A stretch of 31,360 nt of DNA from Casp-actino8 sp032118015 (GTDB taxonomy: Bacteria; Actinomycetota; Acidimicrobiia; Acidimicrobiales; Ilumatobacteraceae), in assembly GCA_032118015.1 (NCBI GenBank), contig JAULYE010000208.1:1-31360 (forward strand), in the 5' to 3' direction. The position numbers were made by a program, and so were the translations under genes. The notes under the pieces were generated by a model that worked only from the letters and a program-made list of their open reading frames with translations, was not told the origin of the DNA and did no database searches. How positions within the stretch are numbered: position 1 is the stretch's first letter; every line of letters begins with the position of its first letter. This document shows positions 8,656-15,308 of the stretch, piece by piece.

Positions 8656-9270
8656 ATGCCCTACGCCATTGCGAGCCAGATTTCAGTCCTCATCATTGGC
8701 GCCATCACCGCCGCAATTGTCGAGCCAGTGCGAGTGGTGGCTCAAGATCAGGCACCGCCCTGCCCGGCGTATGTGATCGAGGGCAGTATCGGTACGGCAC
8801 CGCTGGACGGCTCGGACTCTCGACGTACGGCATCGGTGTACGTGCACACGACAGGTCAGCCCTTGCCCAATCGCCAGGTCGTCGCCACATTTTCGGATCC
8901 ATCCGGGTCGGCGATCGGCGAACCTGCAATCTTGGTGACCGACGCCGGAGGACGAGCCGAAGTGGACGTTCCGCCCACCGCAGAAAGCGTCAACTTCGTC
9001 GGGGAGTCCCCGAATTCTCCAGGGTGCGCCGGAGATGGAGACTCCGACCCGCGAGTGCTGCTGGAAATCGTGCCCGTCATCGGACCCGCAGCGGATTTGC
9101 CCGACGGGGCTCCCGTTGCTGATGGTCCCGATGAGGTTCTGGCCAAGACGGGCCCGGTCTCCGATGTGATCGCCCTCGCATCGCTCCTCCTGCTGGCTTT
9201 CGGAGCGGCTGTTGGGACCGGTCGGGGTCGGCGACGGGCACTTTCAGCGCAGACTCGTGGGGTGAAATAG
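8656..9270 (+). CDS. Secreted surface protein with LAKTG sortase signal
   Basis: A 204-residue cell-wall protein candidate. Residues 1-29 form a signal peptide (hydrophobic stretch then a VVAQ-type cleavage region). Residues 35-140 look like a small beta-rich Ig-like domain, with phrases such as GQPLPNRQVVATFSDPSG and VTDAGGRAEVDV typical of bacterial Ig-like modules. The C-terminus is a full cell-wall sorting signal: LAKTG at 162-166, a hydrophobic helix 169-188 and a basic tail (GRGRRR). LAxTG rather than LPxTG is the motif of actinobacterial class E sortases. Two cysteines (36 and 124) could form a disulfide. No sortase gene is in the window. The ligand is unknown. Confidence 0.75.
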   Translation: MPYAIASQISVLIIGAITAAIVEPVRVVAQDQAPPCPAYVIEGSIGTAPLDGSDSRRTASVYVHTTGQPLPNRQVVATFSDPSGSAIGEPAILVTDAGGRAEVDVPPTAESVNFVGESPNSPGCAGDGDSDPRVLLEIVPVIGPAADLPDGAPVADGPDEVLAKTGPVSDVIALASLLLLAFGAAVGTGRGRRRALSAQTRGVK

Positions 9271-9282
9271 GCAATCGCTCGC

Positions 9283-9288
9283 TAGGCT
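9283..9288 (+). promoter_or_regulatory. -10 box for bL37
   Basis: TAGGCT, 9 nt before ATG 9298, fits TANNNT. With a start point about 7 nt downstream the mRNA would be nearly leaderless; no Shine-Dalgarno sequence is visible before the ATG. Confidence 0.5.
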
Positions 9289-9297
9289 CACATACCT

Positions 9298-9384
9298 ATG
9301 TCGAAGAAGACGAAGAAGCGCAAAGCCCGGCTCCGCCGGTCGAAGGCCAACCATGGCAAGCGACCGAATATGGGTCGAGGCTGA
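9298..9384 (+). CDS. Ribosomal protein bL37-like (28 residues)
   Basis: A tiny, extremely basic open reading frame: MSKKTKKRKARLRRSKANHG followed by KRPNMGRG and a TGA stop. About half the residues are Lys or Arg, and the ANHGKRPN block is the hallmark, as I remember it, of the short actinobacterial 50S protein bL37 first seen in mycobacterial ribosome structures. It is too short for most gene finders. A TANNNT box 9 nt upstream gives it its own leaderless-type promoter. The preceding surface-protein gene ends 27 bases earlier. A chance ORF of this composition ending in ANHGKRPN is unlikely. The N-terminal half is more variable in the family than the C-terminal block. Confidence 0.85.
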   Translation: MSKKTKKRKARLRRSKANHGKRPNMGRG

Positions 9385-9438
9385 CCTTTCTCATTCGACT
9401 ACCCGGAGGTCTTTCTCATTTCGAGGGGTGACCCCACT

Positions 9439-10116
9439 GTGTTGGCGAGACCCATGAGGTTGAGAGAACTTCAGATTTCGGGCGGTCCGTCGTCCTGGGA
9501 GTCCATCGGTTTCATCGTTCGCAGGATCGAAGCCGATTCTGAGCCAAGCTCACTGACCATCGCCGTTCCTGATGTGGTGCTGCGATTCGAGGGCAATTCC
9601 GAGAGTGCCTCTCGTTTGACCGGTTGGACGTTCGCCGACGACGACGCCGTTTCGAATGTTCGATCGACGGAAATCGATGGCATTGCGACCACGATTGTTT
9701 CTGGAGGTGCTGCGCCTACGTCAGATGAACACCGACTCGACATCGTCGGGCTTGACCATGTGGTGGTGATGACGGGCTCCTTGGAGCGGACATCTGATGC
9801 CATCGCTGACACAGTTGGTGAACCATCGCGACGGGTGCGCGATGCCGGCCACGGTGTTCGTCAGGGTTTTCACCGAGCTGGCTCGGTCATTCTGGAAGTC
9901 GTCGAGAGGCCCGACCTGGCATCGACGACATCTGCCACTTTGTGGGGCGTGGTGTTCGTTGTTCGGGATCTTGACGCAGTCGTCGAATGGCTCGGACCCG
10001 ATGTCATCTCGTCGCCGCGCGATGCCGTGCAGGATGGGCGTCGAATCGCAACCATTCGCAACGATGTCGGACTCGGAGTTCCTGTAGCGCTCATGACTCC
10101 GCATCAGCGGGCGTGA
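9439..10116 (+). CDS. VOC-fold (glyoxalase/dioxygenase-like) protein
   Basis: A 225-residue protein. The second half has the vicinal-oxygen-chelate pattern: LDHVVVMTGSLERTSDAI, a GF-HRAG-ILEVVE strand set, then LWGVVFVVRDLDAVVEWL and a terminal ALMTPH. The first half appears to be a decayed or unusual repeat of the same fold. Members bind a metal and act on glyoxal adducts, catechols or epoxides, but some are non-enzymatic; the metal ligands are not complete enough here to pick a reaction. GTG 9439 has a GAGGGG sequence about 10 bases upstream; ATG 9454 is an alternative that removes five residues. It runs towards the nuclease gene, with 33 bases between their convergent stops. Confidence 0.7.
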   Translation: MLARPMRLRELQISGGPSSWESIGFIVRRIEADSEPSSLTIAVPDVVLRFEGNSESASRLTGWTFADDDAVSNVRSTEIDGIATTIVSGGAAPTSDEHRLDIVGLDHVVVMTGSLERTSDAIADTVGEPSRRVRDAGHGVRQGFHRAGSVILEVVERPDLASTTSATLWGVVFVVRDLDAVVEWLGPDVISSPRDAVQDGRRIATIRNDVGLGVPVALMTPHQRA

Positions 10117-10149
10117 CGTGGTGGACATGGCGCTACAAAGATTGGTGTT

Positions 10150-11163
10150 TCACCAGCCCTCGTCTTCTCGACGTTGCTGGAGATAGGCAATACCAACTTC
10201 GCATTCTTCGTTGAGTGCACACCAGTTGCACACCGATGAAGCGCGTCTGCTTGCAAGTTCTCCTGCGTACTTCAATTCGACAGCACGCACAAGACCGTCT
10301 CTGAGCCGACGAGCGGTTGTCTCAAGAGTTGCTGCCGTGATGTCCTCTTGATGGATATCTGCGGAATCGAGGTAATAGCTCGCCACTTTGCGCGGGGCCA
10401 TACCGAGCGCAAGGAAGTCGATTAGTGCATACAAACGAAGGTCGTCGTAATGGGATCCGGTTGCGCGACCGGTCTTCAGATCGATGATGACCTTGTCAGG
10501 AGGTCGACCTAGTGCCAGGTCGACTTTTCCGCTGACGCGCACCCGCCCCTTGGCAAGATTCAAGGTCAAGCTTGCTTCTACTGCGGGAATCCATGTTCGT
10601 TTGATGGGTGGGAAGCACTCGGTGAAACGTGTGAACAGAGCGCTGCATTCTCCGATCAACTCGGCTCGACTGAATTCGTCCAGGGTCGCCAGGAACAGAC
10701 CGATCGACTTGTTCGCATCGTTGCTCAGACGAGCGATCGACTCCTCGACGAGATCGGTGGGAGGCATTGGCTGGCGGAGATTGATCGAGACTTCGATGGC
10801 TTTGTGCACCACCGTGCCGCGACAGTTGGCAAGGTTCCACTCGAAATCTCCAGAACCATCGAGGAAATACGCCTCACACGAGTGGATATTGGTGAGGGCC
10901 TGCTTGTTGATGTGGAGCCGCGTCTCGTAGCTCGAGCCATCGGGCAAGACGGCATCGAAGGGGGTCAGCGCTGCCTCGAGGTCGGCTCGGATCGAGGCGG
11001 CCAGATCAGGATCGATCTCGACTCGCTCATCGGAGCGCCCGAGGAGATCAATGACCCGCTGTTGGGCTGGGTTGTAGCCGCTATCCACCAGATCGACTGT
11101 ACGGGCTGGCAGAAGTCTCTGAGGGGACTCGGGTCCCTTCACTGGGGCTCCTCTCTGCCACAC
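10150..11163 (-). CDS. PD-(D/E)XK nuclease with Fe-S cluster (RecB/Cas4-like)
   Basis: A 337-residue standalone nuclease of the RecB-like PD-(D/E)XK superfamily. Catalytic residues visible are His120 (GTVVHKAIE), Asp215 (SGKVDLAL), Asp228 and Lys230 (VIIDLKTGR), then a QxxxY-like helix (HYDDLRLYAL). Four cysteines are arranged as in AddB/Cas4/Dna2 Fe-S nucleases: Cys96 (NIHSCEAYFL) far N-terminal and Cys312, Cys315, Cys321 near the C-terminus (VCNWCALNEECEVG). These enzymes cut DNA ends, usually coupled to a helicase, but no helicase, cas1 or cas2 lies nearby. The start is a GTG; a later GTG (residue 8) is also possible. A role in DNA repair or phage defence is inference. It is divergent from the 113-residue unknown. 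Confidence 0.85.
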   Translation of the reverse strand: MWQRGAPVKGPESPQRLLPARTVDLVDSGYNPAQQRVIDLLGRSDERVEIDPDLAASIRADLEAALTPFDAVLPDGSSYETRLHINKQALTNIHSCEAYFLDGSGDFEWNLANCRGTVVHKAIEVSINLRQPMPPTDLVEESIARLSNDANKSIGLFLATLDEFSRAELIGECSALFTRFTECFPPIKRTWIPAVEASLTLNLAKGRVRVSGKVDLALGRPPDKVIIDLKTGRATGSHYDDLRLYALIDFLALGMAPRKVASYYLDSADIHQEDITAATLETTARRLRDGLVRAVELKYAGELASRRASSVCNWCALNEECEVGIAYLQQRREDEGW

Positions 11164-11186
11164 CCCAGCGCGACACTCGATTAGTC

Positions 11187-11528
11187 ATGGAAGCCAGCAC
11201 CACCGAATTCGCCGCCACTGCCCGCATGTTGGGCCGAGAGCTTCGTCGTCGCGGTTTGATTGCGCCCGGGTTTCGCTGCCCCCCGCGGATCGTCGGAGTC
11301 GACCGCAGTCTCAGACGCTGGGAGGGAGGGGCCACGATTTCGGTGCGGGTCAAGGGCCGGCCGCTCACGGCAGTGGTTGCTGACATGATCGAAGGAGCCG
11401 TGGTGACGAACCGGTTGCAGTCGCCACGCGCCGATCGTCTACGGGCCGAATTGTGGGAAGCGGCTGAGCCCATGTTGTCTGCGGTGTCTGTTCCACGGCC
11501 CTCGAGTCATGCACGCAAGGTCGCCTGA
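11187..11528 (+). CDS. Small conserved-looking protein of unknown function
   Basis: A 113-residue soluble, Arg-rich protein that I do not recognise. It has a helical N-terminus (TEFAATARMLGRELRRRGLI), a loop with paired prolines (GFRCPPRIVGVDRSLRRW), a beta pair (ATISVRVKGRPLTAVVADMI) and a C-terminal helix (RLRAELWEAAEPML). There is no signal peptide or membrane segment. It starts 23 bases from the divergent nuclease gene, so they may share control. The sequence composition and codon use match its neighbours, which argues for a real gene. GACACT lies 9 nt before the ATG and could act as a weak -10 for a leaderless message. Confidence 0.65.
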   Translation: MEASTTEFAATARMLGRELRRRGLIAPGFRCPPRIVGVDRSLRRWEGGATISVRVKGRPLTAVVADMIEGAVVTNRLQSPRADRLRAELWEAAEPMLSAVSVPRPSSHARKVA

Positions 11529-11567
11529 CCAAGGCCGCTCGTGGTCGCGTTGAGGCCCAGGGTTCCC

Positions 11568-12824
11568 TCATGTCCGCCCATCGGTCGAGACCTCATCAGG
11601 ATGGGCCAAAGCCCTGTGGGTGATCGCCAAGACAGTGCGCTCGAAGACGTCAGGTGAGTACTGCGCCTCGAACAAGGCCTTACCTGCGTTCGATAGAGCA
11701 GATGCAGTCGTTTGATCATTGAGAACATCGATGACGCATCGGGCGAAATCGTGGGGGGTGTCAGCGATCAGGGCTGTTGTGCCATGTTCGACATCGATAC
11801 CTTCAGCCCCCACTGTTGTCGATACGACAGGTACGCCATACGAAAGAGCTTCCAAGAGTTTGATGCGCGTACCACTCCCATAGTGCACGGGGACGATCAC
11901 AGCTGAAGCATCTCGCAGAAGAGTGTTGGTGTCCTCGAACGTTCCGATCACTTGGACACCCCGACCAAGGTCGGTGTGGAAAAAGGTGTCACTGTTCACC
12001 CCGGCAATCATCAATTGTGCATCGGGAACTTCACTGCGGACGAGATCCCAGCAGGTGTCGAGAAACCAATGCGTTCCTTGCCGATTCGGTCGGTAGCTCA
12101 TGACTCCGATGACAACGACTTTGGATTCGCGCACTGACGGGCGAGTCTGCGCGGATCGTCTCGACGGATAGGTATTTGGCAGAACCTCGACTCTGCAGGG
12201 AGCGTGAAGTCTCGCGGAATCGATGGATGAGCACACCAAGGCTGCTTGGGCAGTTCGCAGAACCCGATTTCTTCGAAACCGAATCCTGCGTCCGAAGAGC
12301 TTGCGGCGTAGAGGAGATTTTTCGCTGTTTTTGGCAATGATTTGATCCTCGAGATCGTCGAGATCGACGACGAGGGAGCCTTCGAGAGTGGCAGGAAGGG
12401 CCCGAGACGCGATTGGTCCGAGTTTGAAGACCCAAACGAGGTCAGAAGATCGAACGATGTCTGCAAGGTCGGGTTGCAGGGGGTGGAGTGTCAAAGCCTC
12501 GAACATCGGAGAGATGTAGCTCACAAAGTTGATGACTCGTCGAGTTATGCGAGGTCGTGGCTGGGCAGCAAAGGCCATGGGGTCATGGTGGAAGTGCACA
12601 TCGAGATCGAGACAGAACTGGCGTGCAAGATCGACCATACGTGAATCGCGTTCTGAACAGATCACGACAACATCGAATTCCGTCGCGAGACTCTGGATGG
12701 TGCAGGCAATGCGAATGGGGCTACCGCCCATTCCCGGTACGGGGGCAAATTGAGTGAGTACGACACACCTTTTTCGGTGCCCTGCTCTGACCGGTGGAGC
12801 GATCGAGCGACTCTCGGCTTTCAA
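11568..12824 (-). CDS. Glycosyltransferase family 4-like (GT-B)
   Basis: A 418-residue GT-B glycosyltransferase. The N-terminal domain starts with VVLTQFAPVPGMGGSPIRI, the usual acceptor-side glycine loop; the C-terminal nucleotide-sugar domain has VVVIGVMSYRPNRQGTHWFL, then VPVHYGSGTRIKLLEALSYG with the E-x7-E-like donor-binding region, and GVPVVSTTVGAEGI. It probably transfers a hexose from a nucleotide sugar to a surface polysaccharide or glycolipid at the cytosolic membrane face. The start is a TTG that overlaps the stop of the upstream gene (TTGA), so translation is coupled; no better in-frame start follows before the first strand. The second of two genes in an operon. Confidence 0.88.
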   Translation of the reverse strand: MKAESRSIAPPVRAGHRKRCVVLTQFAPVPGMGGSPIRIACTIQSLATEFDVVVICSERDSRMVDLARQFCLDLDVHFHHDPMAFAAQPRPRITRRVINFVSYISPMFEALTLHPLQPDLADIVRSSDLVWVFKLGPIASRALPATLEGSLVVDLDDLEDQIIAKNSEKSPLRRKLFGRRIRFRRNRVLRTAQAALVCSSIDSARLHAPCRVEVLPNTYPSRRSAQTRPSVRESKVVVIGVMSYRPNRQGTHWFLDTCWDLVRSEVPDAQLMIAGVNSDTFFHTDLGRGVQVIGTFEDTNTLLRDASAVIVPVHYGSGTRIKLLEALSYGVPVVSTTVGAEGIDVEHGTTALIADTPHDFARCVIDVLNDQTTASALSNAGKALFEAQYSPDVFERTVLAITHRALAHPDEVSTDGRT

Positions 12825-14188
12825 GCAGAGCCCACAATCTGTTGGTCTGGCCTAGTGAGAGTGCGTAGGACGTTCCACACGTCATGTGCTGTGTCGGCAG
12901 CGGTCGTGATCACATGCTCCCGGCGGAGTGTTTCTTCGAGTGCGAAGAGAGCCTCAGAGTCTCCGAAGAGGTGATTGATCACTCTTTTCCACGCTTCTCG
13001 GTCCCGAGGATCGAGAAGCGGGCACAAGTCCTTTGCTGCTTCAGGCATGCTGCTCACATTCGATGTGATGCACACCTTGCCGGCGTTCAGAGATTCAGTG
13101 ATTGGATACCCCCAGCCTTCGTACAACGAGGGGTACACGGTGAAACGACAATTCCGGTACATCCAGGCCAACTCTGAATCACTTGGACTCTCGACGAAGT
13201 GCACCACCTCACCCAGACCACGCGTGTGACGAAGACGGGACATCGTCTCAGTGTTGATCCAGCCAGAGGAACCAGCGATGACAAGATGAGGTACCGCATT
13301 GTTTGAGGATTCGTTCTGAAACATCTCCCAGACATCGAGGAGGAGATGGTGGTTCTTGCGTATTTCGATCGTGCCCACGCAAAGAACGAAGTCGCAACCT
13401 TCTTTGAGCGAGGACGGCGGAACTGGGGTCACTGTGTGAACACTAGAAGCCATGCGAATGACCGAGATATTCGGAATCTTCAGGGCGTGTTCGAGTGCAA
13501 AGTGTTCGATGTCCGACTTGGTGTTGTTTGAGTTCGCCAACAAAGCGTCGGAGTCGGTGAGTGCCTGGAGAAGAGTGGACACGTGACTTGAGGGATCTCG
13601 ATTCACGAATTGGGGTTGAACGATGGGAATGATGTCGTGCATGAAGCGAGCAATTGCTGCTTGTGATTGGCGAGCTCTCAGCGAGACCTCACGCTGATTC
13701 TCTTCGGTGTTCGTCGATACCCATAGTCCGAACAGGCACACAACATCATCTGGTGACCAGTTTTTCGAAAGACACGTTCGGCGGAACGACACGCAGTCTT
13801 TGATCAACAGGAGAAGGTTCTTTCCTGTTGCGACAGCTTGCCTCACTGCATCTCGCAGTGAGGAACCTGAGGCCCTGAGAGACACTCGGGTTTGCTCGAA
13901 TGCTGTCGAGCGCCTCCTCGAACGGGGTGATGACGATTCGGAATGCAAGCGCGATGACGACCGTCGTACTGGTTTGCCATCGGTCAGTTCATGATTGCGG
14001 CGTTCGAGGTCGCTCAGGGGAACCGCAACGATGCGATGAAGGCGTTGGTCGAATCGGAAGAATTTCACATTGGCCTGTGTGGTCAACGCAAAGGAAAGTT
14101 CCAAGATGAATCGCGGAACCCCCATCGGCCGGGCCCTTTGACCATTCATGACGGCGGAGACATCAACCCACACGGTCCGCACAGCCAC
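12821..14188 (-). CDS. Glycosyltransferase family 1/4 (WbaZ-like)
   Basis: A 455-residue GT-B enzyme, first gene of the pair. The C-terminal domain is typical: CDFVLCVGTIEIRKNHHLLL, then VPHLVIAGSSGW, then YPSLYEGWGYPITESLNAGK containing the E-x7-E donor motif, and SNVSSMPEAAKD. This arrangement is common among mannosyl- and rhamnosyltransferases of O-antigen or capsule clusters. The N-terminal domain holds VDVSAVMNG and MGVPRFILEL, and a longer, Ser/Arg-rich insert (about residues 70-110) that looks unstructured. The GTG start has TAATAT 7 nt upstream, fitting leaderless transcription. No other polysaccharide genes are next to it, so the product is unknown. Confidence 0.88.
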   Translation of the reverse strand: MAVRTVWVDVSAVMNGQRARPMGVPRFILELSFALTTQANVKFFRFDQRLHRIVAVPLSDLERRNHELTDGKPVRRSSSRLHSESSSPRSRRRSTAFEQTRVSLRASGSSLRDAVRQAVATGKNLLLLIKDCVSFRRTCLSKNWSPDDVVCLFGLWVSTNTEENQREVSLRARQSQAAIARFMHDIIPIVQPQFVNRDPSSHVSTLLQALTDSDALLANSNNTKSDIEHFALEHALKIPNISVIRMASSVHTVTPVPPSSLKEGCDFVLCVGTIEIRKNHHLLLDVWEMFQNESSNNAVPHLVIAGSSGWINTETMSRLRHTRGLGEVVHFVESPSDSELAWMYRNCRFTVYPSLYEGWGYPITESLNAGKVCITSNVSSMPEAAKDLCPLLDPRDREAWKRVINHLFGDSEALFALEETLRREHVITTAADTAHDVWNVLRTLTRPDQQIVGSA

Positions 14189-14195
14189 ACAGTGG

Positions 14196-14201
14196 ATATT
14201 A
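14196..14201 (-). promoter_or_regulatory. -10 box for the glycosyltransferase operon
   Basis: TAATAT on the minus strand, 7 nt before the GTG start. It is a full TANNNT match and would give a leaderless message. Confidence 0.5.
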
Positions 14202-14334
14202 GGTGTTTGATGGACTCGATCTTGGAGGTGGACGTCGTGTGTCAGCGAGTCGTTGCAACCTCTGACGAGCCCAACTGGATCAATGAGTTGATTCTTTGCG
14301 CAGGGTCGCCTGACCTAGGCACAGCGCAGTCGCG

Positions 14335-14340
14335 TAGCCT
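14335..14340 (+). promoter_or_regulatory. -10 box for tRNA-Leu
   Basis: TAGCCT ends 8 nt before the mature tRNA 5' end. CTGACC at 14310-14315 could be the -35, with 19 bases between them. Confidence 0.5.
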
Positions 14341-14348
14341 GCGGGGAG

Positions 14349-14434
14349 GCCCGGGTGGCGGAATTGGCAGACGCGGGGGGCTTAAACCCCCCTTCCCCCC
14401 AGGGGGAGTGTGGGTTCGAACCCCACCCCGGGCA
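14349..14434 (+). tRNA. tRNA-Leu (anticodon UAA)
   Basis: An 86-nt class II tRNA. Acceptor arm GCCCGGG (14349-14355) pairs with CCCGGGC (14427-14433), discriminator A at 14434. The D-loop contains GGAATTGGCAGAC as in leucine tRNAs. Anticodon loop CTTAAAC has TAA at 14383-14385. A long variable arm follows (14393-14409), then the T-arm GTGGG-TTCGAAC-CCCAC (14410-14426). No CCA is encoded. It reads the UUA codon, rare in a high-GC genome. The anticodon stem is five pure G:C pairs and the variable arm is another C/G run, so mispairing between arms is possible. No duplicate of its 3' end was seen, so there is no sign of an attachment site. Confidence 0.97.
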
Positions 14435-14466
14435 CTGCAGGTGGAGCACGGCGTGCGACCTCGAGC

Positions 14467-14856
14467 TCACTTGCCGGTAGCGACGAGACGGGCGATGCGT
14501 GGGTCGTCTGGATCCAGAAGAGATGCGAGGCGCTCTGCCGCCACCTCTCGGTCGAGCGCGCCGGCGGCAGCCATCTCGTCGATGTCGACCCAATCCCTCG
14601 ATCGGTCGAACAGAGCCTTGAACACGGCCAGATCTTCGGCGCTGAGGACGTTGACGTGGCTGCCAGCAAACGGCACCCTTCGGGTTCGCGTCGCCACCTG
14701 CGCCGAGAGAACGAACACGTTCACATCGATGTCACGTGTCCCACGTGGTTCCTCGGTTGCGAAGGCTAGAGCGAGTGCGCCGCCGAGCGCCCAGTCGATT
14801 CCACTGTCATCCAGCGCCGCGGCGATGACGAGGACACGATCGACGAGCGAGGTCAT
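14467..14856 (-). CDS. Nucleotidyltransferase-fold protein, apparently internally deleted
   Basis: A 129-residue relative of the minimal nucleotidyltransferases found in toxin-antitoxin-like pairs. The N-terminus has the GG-x-ALA-x-A helix and RGTRDIDVNVFV, which holds the two metal-binding aspartates. The sequence then jumps straight to ATRTRRVPFAGSHVNVLS and AEDLAVFKALFDRSRDWVDI, the conserved C-terminal half. In full-length relatives, as I remember them, about 50 residues separate these blocks and include the third catalytic Asp strand (xVDVFx); that segment is missing here without a frameshift. The gene may be a decaying remnant or a shortened regulator. It starts 4 bases after the HTH gene and so forms a pair with it. 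Confidence 0.7.
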   Translation of the reverse strand: MTSLVDRVLVIAAALDDSGIDWALGGALALAFATEEPRGTRDIDVNVFVLSAQVATRTRRVPFAGSHVNVLSAEDLAVFKALFDRSRDWVDIDEMAAAGALDREVAAERLASLLDPDDPRIARLVATGK

Positions 14857-14860
14857 CGCG

Positions 14861-15031
14861 TCACCACCGCGCCGAAAGCCCCTTTACGTCAAATGACACC
14901 AACATTCGGCGGCCAACGCGAATGACGCGCATGCCGTCCAAGGTCCCACCTCGGGCTTCCTCGTATGCTGCCGTTCGACCGACGACGAGGAGCCGGGCGG
15001 CTGTCTCAATGTTGACTGCTGTTCTCTTCAT
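14861..15031 (-). CDS. Small excisionase/MerR-like HTH protein
   Basis: A 56-residue DNA-binding protein: VNIETAARLLVVGRTAAYEE is the helix-turn-helix, followed by a wing-like GMRVIRVGRRMLVSFDVKGL. It resembles the small HTH proteins of the excisionase family that accompany nucleotidyltransferase toxins or phage integrases. ATG 15031 is chosen because the fold begins directly there; the frame stays open further upstream to about 15286 but that part is not protein-like. The last residues (SARW) replace the usual C-terminal helix, so the protein may be slightly truncated. It lies 4 bases before the nucleotidyltransferase gene on the same strand, and probably represses the pair. No integrase is nearby. 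Confidence 0.65.
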   Translation of the reverse strand: MKRTAVNIETAARLLVVGRTAAYEEARGGTLDGMRVIRVGRRMLVSFDVKGLSARW

Positions 15032-15308
15032 GACGAGACCAGTCGTCCGCCACGCACAATGGCCAACCGTTGTCGGACGATGCCCCGGGGGGCGCACAGA
15101 ACGCGCACAGCCCGAAAATTGTCCGCCCCGTGATGCCACACCTGATCTGAATTTGGATGGTTTGGGAGCAGGTTGTACAGCAACTACGGACGTACGCACT
15201 GCTGCACTGTCCTCTTCCAAGCAATGCTGAGTTTTCAAGATCTCTGGTCTGACGCAGGTCCTCGTGAGATGACCGCCCGCTCCCACCGACTCAACAACTA
15301 TTACTCAG

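Noticed and set aside
10150..11163. Cas4 of a CRISPR-Cas locus
   Set aside because: The fold and cysteines fit, but there is no array and no cas1, cas2 or effector gene within the window.
14349..14434. tRNA-Leu as an integration site for a genomic island
   Set aside because: No integrase was found and no second copy of the tRNA 3' end was seen downstream.
13991..14896. A 301-codon plus-strand frame
   Set aside because: It reads through the tRNA-Leu gene and antisense to a glycosyltransferase and the nucleotidyltransferase; its product is low-complexity Arg/Ser-rich sequence.
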